A stretch of 64,000 nt of DNA. It comes from Pedobacter roseus (lineage in GTDB: Bacteria > Bacteroidota > Bacteroidia > Sphingobacteriales > Sphingobacteriaceae). Positions 51,532 through 61,296 of the stretch are shown piece by piece (positions within the stretch are counted from its first letter, which is position 1; the number at the start of each line of letters is the position of its first letter). Both the position numbers and the translations under genes were made by a program. Below the pieces are notes generated by a model. The model was given only the letters and a program-made list of their open reading frames with translations, did not search any database and was not told the DNA's origin. Location: positions 5,828,001 through 5,892,000 of the forward strand of contig NZ_CP060723.1 in NCBI RefSeq assembly GCF_014395225.1, in the 5' to 3' direction.

Positions 51532-54500
51532 ATGAATAAAAAAATAATATTGGCGCTGTTGGCCATTGTAATGCTTTCGAATGCATTATTTACCTCAACT
51601 GTTTTTGCCCAGGATAAAAAAGACGAAAGGACTACAACCACACGTATTGCCGATCTGCTGGCGCAGTTGCCTGCCCGGGATGCCGCTCAGTTAACACGCA
51701 ATATGAAAGAAGTTGCCGATTTGGGCGAAGATGGATATGTAACCTTAATCAGCGGTTTAACTTCCTCTGGAAAGGGAAATAATGTTTTAATCGAATATGC
51801 TGTTGGCGGTTTTACTGCTTTTGCAACTAAAAAAGATCAGCAGGCGGCAAGAGATATGGCTGTTAAAGCTTATTGTAAAGCTTTGCCTAAATTAACCGAT
51901 AAACAAAATAAAGCTTTTATCATTAGTCAGTTCGACCTCGTAGGGAATGATGCTGCCGTAAGCTGTTTAGAAAGTTACCTTACCGATGAGCTGTTGGCCG
52001 ATGAGGCATCCAGGGCTTTATCTAAAATTGGTACTGCCTCAGCTACAACAGCATTAATTAATGGCCTAAATAAAGCAAGCGGCAAAGCAAAAATGGCCAT
52101 TGTAGAAGCTTTAGGGCACAGCAATACCAAAGCTGCCGCTACCGCCATTGCACCTTTGGCTGCGGGTACCGACAAAGAATTAACTAAAGTGGGTTTATAT
52201 GCGCTGGCCAACATCGGCGATGCTTCATCTAAAGAAATTTTAATAAAAGCTGCTGAACAGGCAGGTTATAAATACGATCAAACCAATGCTGTAGCCGCAT
52301 TATTGGTTTATGCTCAAAAAAATGTAACGAATAACAAAGTTGAGGTTGAAAGTATAGCCAAAACGATTTTACAAAAAGCAACGGCTGCTGATCAGGTAAA
52401 TGAGCGTATTGCAGCCTTAAAATTACTTGCTGATACACAAACTGATCAACAGGTTCTGTTATCGGCCATGGCCGATCAGCAATTTGAGTACCGAGCAGCT
52501 GCAGTTAAATTTGCTGCTGCTGGTGTAAATTATAGCAATAGCGCCGCCTGGATGAGTCAACTGAAAAAGGTTGATGCACCAACGCAGGTGGCTATTTTGG
52601 ATATGCTGGCCAATAGTAAGGCAAAATCTGTACTGCCTGATGTATTAAAACTGGTTAAAAGTGAAAATCAACAGGTAAAACTGGCAGCCATTAACGCAGC
52701 CGTAAAACTTGGTCAGGAGGCGGTGTTAGATGATTTGCTAAAATTAATGGGTAAAGGCGACGCTGCAGATATTACTGCTATTTCGAATGGAATTTTGAGG
52801 ATTAAAGGAGAAACCGTAGCTACAAAAGTGGCTGCTTATGTTCCTAAAGCCAAACCAGAAGTTCAGGTAGCCTTGATCAATATCTTAGCCGCCCGTGCAG
52901 CAACAAATCAAACCTCTGTTATTTATACTTCGTTAAACAGTAAAAATCCTGAAGTAAGGAAAGCAGCATTTCTATCTTTAAAACAAGTTTCTACGGCAGA
53001 AAACAAGGCGCAATTATTTGACCTTTTGAATAAAACAACTGATCAGGCCGAACTGGTTGCCGTTCAGGATGCCATCATTGCTTCGGTAAAAGGAAGTACA
53101 GATAACGCTACACAAACGGATGCCATCTTAGCACAAATGGGCAATACAGCTGCCGATAAGAAATTATTGTTTTATAAAGTATTAGCTAGTTTAGGCGGAC
53201 AGAAATCATTAAAAGCGGTTTCCGAAGCTTATGCCTCAGGTGATGACGCGACAAAGAAAGCGGCAATAGAAGCACTTTCATCATGGTCTGATGCAGGCTC
53301 AACCGATGCATTAATCACCATTGCACGCACCACAACCAATGCAGATTTTTTAAACCAGGCCATTACAGGTTACCTTAGTCTGATAAGAAAAAACAGCTAT
53401 CCCGCAGAGCAGCGCTTATTGTTATTGCGTGCTGCAATGGTCGTGGCTAAAACCCCGGCGCAGCAGCAGCAGATTCTTAAAGATACTGAACAGGCCAAAT
53501 GTTTTAACGCAATTGTATTCGGTGGTCAGTATTTAGACAATACAGCTTTACAACAGGCTGCGGCAAATGCGGTAATGAATATCACCATGGCTGGTACCTA
53601 CAATGGCGATATTGTGAAAAACCTGCTGAACAAAACCATCGCTGTAATTACTGGTGGCGATGCGGGTTATCAAAAGGAAGGCATGCGTAAATACATTTCA
53701 GAAATGAAGGCAGGTGAAGGTTTTGTAAAGGTATTTAACGCTCAGGATTTATCGGGCTGGAAAGGCCTGGTTGCCGATCCGATCAAAAGATCAAAAATGG
53801 ATGCCAAAACCCTTGCAGATGCACAGGTGAAAGCCGATGCCGAAGCAAAGGAAAGCTGGAAAGTGATAAACGGAGAATTGCAGTTCCAAAGTCATGGCAA
53901 TAACCTGGCAACGGTTAAAAAATACGGCGATTTTGAGATGCTGGTAGATTGGAAAATCATCGATGATAAAAAAGGAGAAGGCGACGCCGGTATTTATCTG
54001 CGTGGTACACCACAAGTACAGATCTGGGATCTTGCCCGTACAAAAGTGGGTGCCCAGGTTGGTTCTGGTGGTTTATACAATAACCAAACCAACGAAAGCA
54101 AGCCCCTTAAAGTGGCCGATAATAAATTAGATGAATGGAACACCTTCAGGATTTTAATGAAAGGCGATCGCGTTACCGTTTACCTGAACGGACAATTGGT
54201 GACCGATAACGTAATTTTAGAAAATTACTGGGACAGAAGCCTGCCAATTTTTACCGAAGAACAGATTGAATTACAGGCACACGGATCGCCAGTGGCTTAC
54301 CGCGATATTTACATCAAAGAAATCCCTCGTCCGAAACCTTTCGAACTCAGCGCTCAGGAAAAAAAAGAAGGTTATAAAATTCTTTTCGACGGGACCAACA
54401 TGCACAGCTGGACCGGTAATACTACTGATTATGTGATTGAAGATGGCAACATCGCCATCCGTCCAAAGCCTGGAAAAGGATCTGGCGGTAATTTATTCAC

Positions 54501-54978
54501 CAAAGAAGAATTTAGCGATTTTGTTTATCGTTTCGAGTTTCAGTTAACTCCGGGTGCCAATAATGGTTTAGGCATCAGGGCTCCATTGGAAGGTGATGCG
54601 GCTTATGCAGGCATGGAATTACAGATTCTGGATAATGATGCGCCCATTTATAAAGACCTTAAAGTGTACCAGTACCATGGCTCTGTTTACGGAACCATTC
54701 CGGCCAAAAGAGGCTTTTTGAAACCCACCGGAGAGTGGAATTACGAAGAAGTGATTGCCAAAGGATCAAAGATCAAAGTTATCCTTAATGGCACCGTGAT
54801 TTTAGACGGAGATATCGAACCTTTCAAAAAAGGAGGAACGCCTGATCACCAGGAACATCCAGGTTTGTCGCGTACGAGCGGTCATATCGGTTTCCTTGGT
54901 CATGGCTCGCCGGTTCAGTTTCGCAACATCAGGATTAAAGACCTCAGCAAAAAAGAAACAGCTACTAAAAAGAAATAA
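51532..54978 (+). CDS. HEAT-repeat protein with two DUF1080 (3-keto-disaccharide hydrolase) domains
   Basis: An 1148-residue exported protein (signal peptide ending VFA-QD). Residues about 60-700 are alanine-rich helical HEAT-like repeats. Two DUF1080 domains follow, at about 729-930 (GFVKVFNAQDLSGWKG ... RDIYIKEI) and 945-1140 (GYKILFDGTNMHSWTG ... FRNIRIKDL), each a LamG-like jelly roll. DUF1080 members cleave 3-keto glycosides; two domains could be two active sites or one enzyme plus one binding module. The neighbouring oxidoreductases supply the 3-keto substrate. Confidence 0.9.
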   Translation: MNKKIILALLAIVMLSNALFTSTVFAQDKKDERTTTTRIADLLAQLPARDAAQLTRNMKEVADLGEDGYVTLISGLTSSGKGNNVLIEYAVGGFTAFATKKDQQAARDMAVKAYCKALPKLTDKQNKAFIISQFDLVGNDAAVSCLESYLTDELLADEASRALSKIGTASATTALINGLNKASGKAKMAIVEALGHSNTKAAATAIAPLAAGTDKELTKVGLYALANIGDASSKEILIKAAEQAGYKYDQTNAVAALLVYAQKNVTNNKVEVESIAKTILQKATAADQVNERIAALKLLADTQTDQQVLLSAMADQQFEYRAAAVKFAAAGVNYSNSAAWMSQLKKVDAPTQVAILDMLANSKAKSVLPDVLKLVKSENQQVKLAAINAAVKLGQEAVLDDLLKLMGKGDAADITAISNGILRIKGETVATKVAAYVPKAKPEVQVALINILAARAATNQTSVIYTSLNSKNPEVRKAAFLSLKQVSTAENKAQLFDLLNKTTDQAELVAVQDAIIASVKGSTDNATQTDAILAQMGNTAADKKLLFYKVLASLGGQKSLKAVSEAYASGDDATKKAAIEALSSWSDAGSTDALITIARTTTNADFLNQAITGYLSLIRKNSYPAEQRLLLLRAAMVVAKTPAQQQQILKDTEQAKCFNAIVFGGQYLDNTALQQAAANAVMNITMAGTYNGDIVKNLLNKTIAVITGGDAGYQKEGMRKYISEMKAGEGFVKVFNAQDLSGWKGLVADPIKRSKMDAKTLADAQVKADAEAKESWKVINGELQFQSHGNNLATVKKYGDFEMLVDWKIIDDKKGEGDAGIYLRGTPQVQIWDLARTKVGAQVGSGGLYNNQTNESKPLKVADNKLDEWNTFRILMKGDRVTVYLNGQLVTDNVILENYWDRSLPIFTEEQIELQAHGSPVAYRDIYIKEIPRPKPFELSAQEKKEGYKILFDGTNMHSWTGNTTDYVIEDGNIAIRPKPGKGSGGNLFTKEEFSDFVYRFEFQLTPGANNGLGIRAPLEGDAAYAGMELQILDNDAPIYKDLKVYQYHGSVYGTIPAKRGFLKPTGEWNYEEVIAKGSKIKVILNGTVILDGDIEPFKKGGTPDHQEHPGLSRTSGHIGFLGHGSPVQFRNIRIKDLSKKETATKKK

Positions 54979-55008
54979 ATTAAATTAGCATTATAACCTG
55001 AGATAATA

Positions 55009-56460
55009 ATGGAAGATAAGGCAAATTCGAATACTGAAAATTCGAGACGGAACTTTATTAAAACAACCGCTCTTGCTGCAGCGGGATTTATGATTGTACC
55101 CCGCCATGTGTTGGGTGGGCAAGGTTTTCTGGCGCCGAGCGATCGCCTGCAACTGGCAGGTATTGGTGCAGGTGGGAAAGGAGAGGGTGATATTGCCAGT
55201 ATTGTTAGGGGTGGGAAAACAGATGTAGCTTTTTTATGCGATGTGGATGATAGAAGAGCTGCAAATTCACTGAAAAATTTCCCCAAGGCAAAATATTATA
55301 AAGATTACCGCGAGTTGTTGGATAAGGAAGGCAAAAATATTGACGCCGTAACCGTATCCACACCTGATCATACCCACGCACAGATTGCCATGGCTGCCAT
55401 GCAGTTGGGTAAACACGTGTACGTACAGAAACCATTAACGCACGATATTTATGAAGCCAGGATGTTAACCGAAGCTGCAAACCGTTATAAAGTGGTTACG
55501 CAGATGGGTAATCAGGGTGCATCGGGTGATGGAGTAAGGCGACTGCAGGAATGGTATGATGCTGGCCGGATCGGTAAAGTACATACGGTTTACTGCTGGA
55601 CTAACCGACCAGTATGGCCGCAGGGAATCTCCTGGCCGACAGCAAAAGAAGCCGTGCCAAAAGAACTCGATTGGGATCTTTGGTTAGGCAGTGCTCCGTA
55701 TAAAGATTACATCAATAAACTTGTTCCCTTCAATTGGCGTGGCTGGTGGGATTACGGTACGGGTGCCATTGGCGATATGGGCTGCCATTTGGTAGAACCA
55801 CCATTCAGGGTATTGGCACTCGATACGCCGATCAGCGTTGAATGCAGCGTGGGTAGTGTGTATGTTGATGAATTTAAACGCGCTTATTTGCCGGAGAGCT
55901 GTCCGCCATCAAGCCATGTGATTATGACTTTTGCCAAAACCCCTAAAACCAGACACGAAGTACAGGTACATTGGATGGATGGGGGAATCAAACCCGAACG
56001 TCCGGAAGAATTAGGCGCAAACGAAAGCTTTGGCGACAATGGGGTATTGTTTATCGGTACAAAAGGAAAAATGATCTGCGAAACTTATGGTAAAAATCCA
56101 AGGCTGTTGCCCTTGTCCCGCAACGAATCGGATAAAACAAAAATCACCATTCCACGTATAGTTAATCAGGAAGAAGGTCATTATACCCAGTTTGCCGAAG
56201 CCGCAATTGCGGGATACGGAAAAATGCAGCTCAGCTCACCTTTTGAAATTGCCGGGCCACTTACCGAAACTTTATTAATTGCCAATTTAGCCATCCGTGG
56301 AACTGACGTTCAGCGCAGAGATGCAGCAGGCAAAATCAGTTATCCGGGCAGGGACATCAAAATGTTATGGGATAAGGTAAATATGAAAGTGACCAATTTT
56401 GACGAAGTAAACCAGTTTGTGAAACGCGAATACCGAAAAGGCTGGACTTTAGGTGTTTAA
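55009..56460 (+). CDS. Gfo/Idh/MocA oxidoreductase with Tat signal (2 of 3)
   Basis: A 483-residue oxidoreductase with a Tat signal (SRRNFIKTTALAAAGF), Rossmann start (GIGAGGKGEGD), and VQKPLTHDIYEAR in the EKP position, where the usual Glu is Gln. The C-terminal domain includes GAIGDMGCHLVEPPF. Its length and sequence differ from the first enzyme, so it probably has a distinct substrate or direction within the same 3-keto sugar pathway. Confidence 0.92.
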   Translation: MEDKANSNTENSRRNFIKTTALAAAGFMIVPRHVLGGQGFLAPSDRLQLAGIGAGGKGEGDIASIVRGGKTDVAFLCDVDDRRAANSLKNFPKAKYYKDYRELLDKEGKNIDAVTVSTPDHTHAQIAMAAMQLGKHVYVQKPLTHDIYEARMLTEAANRYKVVTQMGNQGASGDGVRRLQEWYDAGRIGKVHTVYCWTNRPVWPQGISWPTAKEAVPKELDWDLWLGSAPYKDYINKLVPFNWRGWWDYGTGAIGDMGCHLVEPPFRVLALDTPISVECSVGSVYVDEFKRAYLPESCPPSSHVIMTFAKTPKTRHEVQVHWMDGGIKPERPEELGANESFGDNGVLFIGTKGKMICETYGKNPRLLPLSRNESDKTKITIPRIVNQEEGHYTQFAEAAIAGYGKMQLSSPFEIAGPLTETLLIANLAIRGTDVQRRDAAGKISYPGRDIKMLWDKVNMKVTNFDEVNQFVKREYRKGWTLGV

Positions 56461-56485
56461 CTTTAAAACTTTCTAACTTTTACAA

Positions 56486-57568
56486 ATGACAGAAAATAAG
56501 AATTTAAGGGTTTTAGTGGTGGGCTGTGGCAATATGGGAGCTTCCCATGCCACAGCTTATCATACTTTGCCTGGTTTTGAAATATGCGGATTAGTCTCAA
56601 CCGGAAAAAGTAAGGAAATCCTCAATCAAAAATTAGGTGGCCAATATGATCTGTACACCGATTTTTACGAAGCCTTAGCGATTACCAAACCTGATGCCGT
56701 TTGCATTTCTACTTATCCTGATACGCATGAGGCTTATGCCATTAAATCTTTCGAAAGCGGTTGTCATGTATTTATTGAAAAGCCATTGGCCGATACCGTA
56801 GAAGGTGCAATAAAAGTAGCCGAAGCGGCTAAAAAGGCCAATAAAAAATTATTGGTGGGTTATATTCTTCGTTATCACCCTTCATGGGAGAAATTTACCG
56901 AGCTGGCGCAGGAAATGGGAAAACCATTGGTGATGCGAATGAACCTGAACCAACAAAGCCATGGACCAAAGTGGACCGTACACCGCAACCTGATGAAAAG
57001 TTTAAGTCCTATCGTAGATTGCGCCGTACATTACATTGATATCATGTGTCAGATGACACGATCAAAACCTGTGCAGGTGAGTGCCATTGGCGCAAGGCTT
57101 ACCGACGATATTCCAGATTGGAACTATAATTACGGTCAGTTGCAGATCCGTTTCGAAGATGGTTCTGTTGGATGGTACGAAGCAGGCTGGGGGCCTATGG
57201 TAAGCGATAACGCCTTTTTTATTAAAGATGTTTTTGGTCCGAAAGGTTCCGTATCCATCATGGCCAAAAAAGCCGGCGCCGCCGGAAACTCCGATAATAT
57301 TGATGCGCATACCAAAACCGAATCCATTAAAGTGCACCATGCCGGTTTAAACGCACAGGATGAATTTAGCAAAACCGATGAATGGATCGACCTGACCGAC
57401 GAACCTGATCACCAGGAACTTTGCAACCGCGAACAACGGTATTTCTTAAAAGCGATAACAGAAGATCTTGATTTAGCCGATGCCACACAGGATGCTGTAA
57501 ATAGTTTGAGAATCGCTTTTGCCTGCGATGAATCAGTCAAAACAGGTGAAATGATCCGATTAGGTTAA
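56486..57568 (+). CDS. Gfo/Idh/MocA oxidoreductase, cytoplasmic (3 of 3)
   Basis: A 360-residue enzyme without a Tat or Sec signal, with Rossmann motif VVGCGNMGASHA and EKP motif FIEKPLAD. It starts 25 bases after the previous gene and ends the operon. Being cytoplasmic, it could reduce imported 3-keto sugar back to the parent sugar, completing a cycle begun by the exported enzymes. That division of labour is inference. Confidence 0.92.
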   Translation: MTENKNLRVLVVGCGNMGASHATAYHTLPGFEICGLVSTGKSKEILNQKLGGQYDLYTDFYEALAITKPDAVCISTYPDTHEAYAIKSFESGCHVFIEKPLADTVEGAIKVAEAAKKANKKLLVGYILRYHPSWEKFTELAQEMGKPLVMRMNLNQQSHGPKWTVHRNLMKSLSPIVDCAVHYIDIMCQMTRSKPVQVSAIGARLTDDIPDWNYNYGQLQIRFEDGSVGWYEAGWGPMVSDNAFFIKDVFGPKGSVSIMAKKAGAAGNSDNIDAHTKTESIKVHHAGLNAQDEFSKTDEWIDLTDEPDHQELCNREQRYFLKAITEDLDLADATQDAVNSLRIAFACDESVKTGEMIRLG

Positions 57569-57684
57569 AATTTTCGTCATTTCTTTTGTAGCGAAACGAA
57601 ATGCTTGCCTTACAGGCGGGAATAATTTTTTAACAACCAATTTTTGTTATCATTGTTCATCGAAATGCTTCCCTAAGTTTAACT

Positions 57685-58377
57685 ATGAACGATAACGATA
57701 CCAAAAGACTTTCGCGCCTCACCGCAATTTTAACTCAATTGCAAACCAAACGTCTTTTAACGGCTCCGGAACTCGCGCGAAAATTTTCGGTAAGTGTACG
57801 AACCATTTACCGCGACATTAAAGCTTTAGAACAGGCAGGTGTTCCGGTTTTTACAGAAGAAGGAAAAGGGTATAGGTTAATGGAAGGTTACAAAATTCCT
57901 CCCGTAATGTTTACCGAAAGCCAGGCCAATGCTTTAATAATTGCCGAACAATTGGTGCTGAAAAACAAGGATACTTCTTTTATTAAAGATTATTTAGAAG
58001 CCATCGACAAGATCAAAGCGGTATTGGGACATCAGGTAAAAGACAATGTAAATCTTCTCTCCGAACGCACGCGTTTTACCCAAAACTTTAACAACGAGAG
58101 AAACAGTAATAACCTGTCTGATCTGCAATTTGCCCTCACTAATTTTTATGTTACCAAGATCGAATATACCAATGAAGCAAACCAGACAAGCAACCGCTTA
58201 ATTGAACCTTTTGCACTGTTAAGTACTCAGGAAAACTGGTTATTAGTAGCCTGGTGCCGTTTAAGAACCGAATTTCGCTTCTTCCGCTTAGATCGGATCA
58301 AAAAACTCGAAATGCTTACTGAGAAATTTGCTCCGCACAAAATGACCCTGCAAGAATATTTCGATAAAAATCATTAA
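57685..58377 (+). CDS. WYL-domain transcriptional regulator (YafY type)
   Basis: A 230-residue regulator: N-terminal HTH_11 (LARKFSVSVRTIYRDIKALEQAGVPVFTEEGKGYRL) and a WYL domain (about 135-215, TKIEYTNEANQTSNRLIEPFALLSTQENWLLVAWCRLRTEFRFFRLDRIKKLE). It lies directly upstream of DUF1569 and YdeI-like genes with a dyad between them that may be its operator. Confidence 0.92.
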   Translation: MNDNDTKRLSRLTAILTQLQTKRLLTAPELARKFSVSVRTIYRDIKALEQAGVPVFTEEGKGYRLMEGYKIPPVMFTESQANALIIAEQLVLKNKDTSFIKDYLEAIDKIKAVLGHQVKDNVNLLSERTRFTQNFNNERNSNNLSDLQFALTNFYVTKIEYTNEANQTSNRLIEPFALLSTQENWLLVAWCRLRTEFRFFRLDRIKKLEMLTEKFAPHKMTLQEYFDKNH

Positions 58378-58391
58378 GGCATTTATACCCC

Positions 58392-58426
58392 TGACATAGG
58401 GCTGTCATTAGCCTGCATTAGTTTTG
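58392..58426 (+). promoter_or_regulatory. Candidate WYL-regulator operator and promoter
   Basis: The perfect dyad TGACA-TAGGGC-TGTCA (58392-58407) lies 11 bases upstream of an exact -7 box TAGTTTTG (58419-58426), that is, over the -33 region. The position allows either repression or activation by the WYL protein encoded just upstream. Confidence 0.65.
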
Positions 58427-58444
58427 TACTATAACATAAAATTA

Positions 58445-58903
58445 ATGAACATGCACAATTTATTTAATCCTTCCGATACTGCCGCCATTTTAGCACGAAT
58501 TGAAAAACTAACGCCAGCTGCCCAAAAGCAATGGGGCAAAATGAACGTTAGCCAGATGCTCGCACATTGCAATGCATCGCTCGAAACGGCTATGGGATTG
58601 CACAATCCAGATAGATTGGGTTTTTTAGGACGTTTTTTTGGTAAATTAATGAAACAAAAATTTTTTAGCGAAATGCCGTTTCCTAAAAACAGTGCCACGG
58701 ATAAAAGTTACATCATTAAAGGTAATCCCGATTTCGAAGATGAAAAAGCAAAAGTAATCAAACAGATCAAAGCCTTTTTTGAAGGTGGCCCGGCTAAATG
58801 CACCACACATCCACAAGCCTTTTTTGGGCCATTAACACCCGAAGAATGGGCATTGATGCAGTGGAAACATTTCGATCATCATTTAAGACAGTTCGGATTT
58901 TAA
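58445..58903 (+). CDS. DUF1569 (DinB-like) protein
   Basis: A 152-residue protein of the DUF1569 family: AAQKQWGKMNVSQMLAHCNASLETAMG in the N-terminal helix pair and GPLTPEEWALMQWKHFDHHLRQFGF at the C-terminus, with conserved histidines (H in MLAHCN, H-x3-H in HFDHHL) that suggest a metal site as in DinB-like proteins. The biochemical role is unknown. The start at 58445 (MNMHNLF) follows the promoter box; the earlier TTG overlaps it. Confidence 0.85.
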   Translation: MNMHNLFNPSDTAAILARIEKLTPAAQKQWGKMNVSQMLAHCNASLETAMGLHNPDRLGFLGRFFGKLMKQKFFSEMPFPKNSATDKSYIIKGNPDFEDEKAKVIKQIKAFFEGGPAKCTTHPQAFFGPLTPEEWALMQWKHFDHHLRQFGF

Positions 58904-58909
58904 TTGAAA

Positions 58910-59497
58910 ATGAAAAAGGAAGAAAAAGAAATCGAAAGCTTTTGTCCGGCAAGCCAGGAGGAATGGAGAGCATGGTTGGCTGAAAACCATAGCTCAAAAC
59001 AGTCCGTTTGGCTTGTTTACCATAAAATAAAATCTGGTGTACCATCAATTTCATGGAACCAGGCTGTAGACGAAGCGCTGTGTTTTGGCTGGATTGACAG
59101 TACCGCAAGATCGATAGATGATAAAACCTTTATGCAGTTTTTCTGCAGGCGTAAACCAAACAGTGTATGGTCTAAAATTAACAAGGCAAAAGTGGAGCGT
59201 TTGATCAAAGAAGGCTTAATGACAACCGCTGGTTTTGACAGCATCGAAAAAGCAAAACAGAATGGCTCATGGATCATCCTCGATAAAGTGGAAGAATTGA
59301 AAATCCCGAAAGATTTAACTGCTGCATTTAAAGTTCATCGCGGATCGAGACCCTTTTTTTTGAGTTTAAGCAAATCTGTTCAAAAAAGCATATTGCAATG
59401 GCTTGTACTGGCTAAAAAGCCTGAAACCAGACAGAAAAGAATAAACGAAATAGCTACTTTGGCGGGCCAGAAACTTAAACCAGTACAATTTAGGTAG
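58910..59497 (+). CDS. YdeI/OmpD-associated family (OmdA-like) protein
   Basis: A 195-residue protein with the YdeI signature (EEWRAWLAENHSSKQSVWLVYHKIKSG, EALCFGWIDSTARSIDD, FCRRKPNSVWSKINKAKVERL). Its molecular function is unknown. It follows the DUF1569 gene by 6 bases, in the operon headed by the WYL-linked promoter. The ATG at 58910 is preferred to a TTG two codons upstream. Confidence 0.9.
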   Translation: MKKEEKEIESFCPASQEEWRAWLAENHSSKQSVWLVYHKIKSGVPSISWNQAVDEALCFGWIDSTARSIDDKTFMQFFCRRKPNSVWSKINKAKVERLIKEGLMTTAGFDSIEKAKQNGSWIILDKVEELKIPKDLTAAFKVHRGSRPFFLSLSKSVQKSILQWLVLAKKPETRQKRINEIATLAGQKLKPVQFR

Positions 59498-59555
59498 GCT
59501 TGTATCATTTTTTTCTAATTAATCAGGCAAAATTACCTTGTTCAGATTAAAAGTC

Positions 59556-59592
59556 ATTTTAAGTGGACGTTAAAATTGCGCCCACTTAAATA
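59556..59592. terminator. Hairpin between convergent genes
   Basis: TTTAAGTGG (59558-59566) pairs with CCACTTAAA (59582-59590) around a 15-base loop. U-runs are weak, so termination strength is uncertain. Confidence 0.45.
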
Positions 59593-59604
59593 ATATCAAG
59601 GGAT

Positions 59605-60339
59605 TTACCATGGACTAATTCCCGTTTCAGGGGCATTATCATCGCTGAAAAACTGTCCGGTTGGCCCATCTGCACCCAATGTAGCCGCTTTTACCACCCT
59701 TGCTGCGGCATCAGGTACGGTACCCGGGCCTGATTGGTGATTAAAATCGGTTGCCGTATAACCCGGATCAACAGCATTAACTTTAAAAGAAGTATCTCTT
59801 AAGTGATGTGCCAGTACAATGGTATAGGCATTAAGCGCAGCCTTTGATGAAACATAAGCTGCAGGTTTTACCCCATAATATTTCCAGGTTGGGTCGTTAT
59901 GCAATGCAAGCGATCCTAAACCCGATGTAACGTTAACAATCCTGGGTTCTGTCGATTGCTTCAATAAATCGATAAATGCCTGTGTAACTTCTATTACACC
60001 AAAAAAATTGGTTTCAAACACTTCTTTAAATACATTAATATCGGTTTCTAATGCCGCTTGCATGGTACCGGCAATACCTGCATTATTAATCAATACATCA
60101 AGTGTTTTGGTTTTTTGAGCAAGTAGTTCGGCTGCGGCTTTAATTGATCCGGCATTGTTAACGTCAATTTCAATGGGTTCTACCTCATTTAATCCTTCTG
60201 ATTTTAGCTGATTAACCGCCAGTTCTCCCTTATTAATATCTCTACATCCCAGATATACATAATATCCTTGCTGTAATAACTGTTTGGCTGTTTCAAAACC
60301 AATACTTTTATTTGCTCCTGTAATGAGTACTGTTTTCAT
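59605..60339 (-). CDS. Short-chain dehydrogenase/reductase
   Basis: A 244-residue classical SDR: TGANKSIGFE, NNAGIAG, catalytic Ser in VNVTSGLGS and YVSSK. It resembles carbonyl-reductase-like SDRs (GPTGQFFSDD near the end). The start at 60339 (MKTVLITGANK) is fixed by a promoter box just upstream; the longer frame would run through it. A divergent-looking arrangement is absent: the AraC gene lies upstream on the same strand. Confidence 0.92.
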   Translation of the reverse strand: MKTVLITGANKSIGFETAKQLLQQGYYVYLGCRDINKGELAVNQLKSEGLNEVEPIEIDVNNAGSIKAAAELLAQKTKTLDVLINNAGIAGTMQAALETDINVFKEVFETNFFGVIEVTQAFIDLLKQSTEPRIVNVTSGLGSLALHNDPTWKYYGVKPAAYVSSKAALNAYTIVLAHHLRDTSFKVNAVDPGYTATDFNHQSGPGTVPDAAARVVKAATLGADGPTGQFFSDDNAPETGISPW

Positions 60340-60358
60340 ATTTAAATTTTTTATGGTA

Positions 60359-60389
60359 CAAATGTATACTGCGATGCTAACCGGGTTAG
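60359..60389 (-). promoter_or_regulatory. Promoter of the SDR gene with a small dyad
   Basis: TACATTTG (60366-60359 on minus) is an exact -7 box 19 bases before the ATG. CTAAC-CGG-GTTAG (60377-60389) lies in the spacer region and may be an operator. Confidence 0.5.
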
Positions 60390-60405
60390 AACACATCCAT
60401 CGGTA

Positions 60406-61296
60406 TTAATGGTACATTTTGCGGATGCTGGCACGGTATGCTGAAGGTGTCAGGCCAGTTTCGCGTTTAAAAAAGCGGTTAAAATAAGAAGTATCAGAAA
60501 AACCAAGATCAAATGCAATTTCTTTCAACGCATGATCGGTATGAAAGAGCAAACGCTGTGCCTCGAGTATCAGGCGCTCGTGAATATGTTTAATGGCAGG
60601 TTTGCCACTCTGTATTTTCACTACTTCGCTTAAATGTCCGGGAGAAATATTCAATAAAGAAGCATAATCGCCCACTTCGCGCAGTTTCCGGTAGGATTCA
60701 TTAATCTTCGACAGGAAATCTTTTAACAACAGTTTCTCTGCAGAGCGGTCGTTATCTTTAAACTGCTCAGTATATAGCCTGCTCAGGTAGGTGAGGAGTA
60801 GGGTGAGGTAGGCCGTAAGCATGCGTTGCTGCCACTCACTTTGGTGCTGGTATTCTACATTTATTTTTGCGAGCATATCCTCAACAAAATCAAGGTCAGC
60901 TACGCTAAGGGCCAGTTCATGCCCGTCGTGTGGGTTTTGGATTAGTGGAAGTTTACTTAATGAAGCGTTTTCCTGAAACGACAGAAACTCTTTGGTAAAG
61001 GCAATACCGGTACTCCATAACTGCTTAAAACCTTCTTTAACAATGATGTGATTCGGTCCGGAAAAATAAACGGTATTATTTTTAAGCTTATAGGGCGTCA
61101 TATCGATCCACTGGCGGCTATCTGCTTTTCTAATCAAAACAATCAGGTAATGATTTTTCCTGTGGGGAATAAGTAGTTCCGATTGGTTTGGTAAAGTTCC
61201 TTCAAATTGATAAAGCCTGAAGTTTTTATTACCCGCAATTTCATCAGGTTCTAGTCTGTAAATGGGTAATTGTTGATTGTGGTTAAGTGTCTGCAT
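60406..61296 (-). CDS. AraC family transcriptional regulator
   Basis: A 296-residue regulator: an N-terminal sensing region (about 1-170) and C-terminal double helix-turn-helix (VGDYASLLNISPGHLSEVVKIQSGKPAIKHIHERLILEAQRLL and LKEIAFDLGFSDTSYFNRFFKRETGLTPSAYR). It lies 66 bases upstream of the SDR gene on the same strand and probably controls it. Confidence 0.93.
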   Translation of the reverse strand: MQTLNHNQQLPIYRLEPDEIAGNKNFRLYQFEGTLPNQSELLIPHRKNHYLIVLIRKADSRQWIDMTPYKLKNNTVYFSGPNHIIVKEGFKQLWSTGIAFTKEFLSFQENASLSKLPLIQNPHDGHELALSVADLDFVEDMLAKINVEYQHQSEWQQRMLTAYLTLLLTYLSRLYTEQFKDNDRSAEKLLLKDFLSKINESYRKLREVGDYASLLNISPGHLSEVVKIQSGKPAIKHIHERLILEAQRLLFHTDHALKEIAFDLGFSDTSYFNRFFKRETGLTPSAYRASIRKMYH

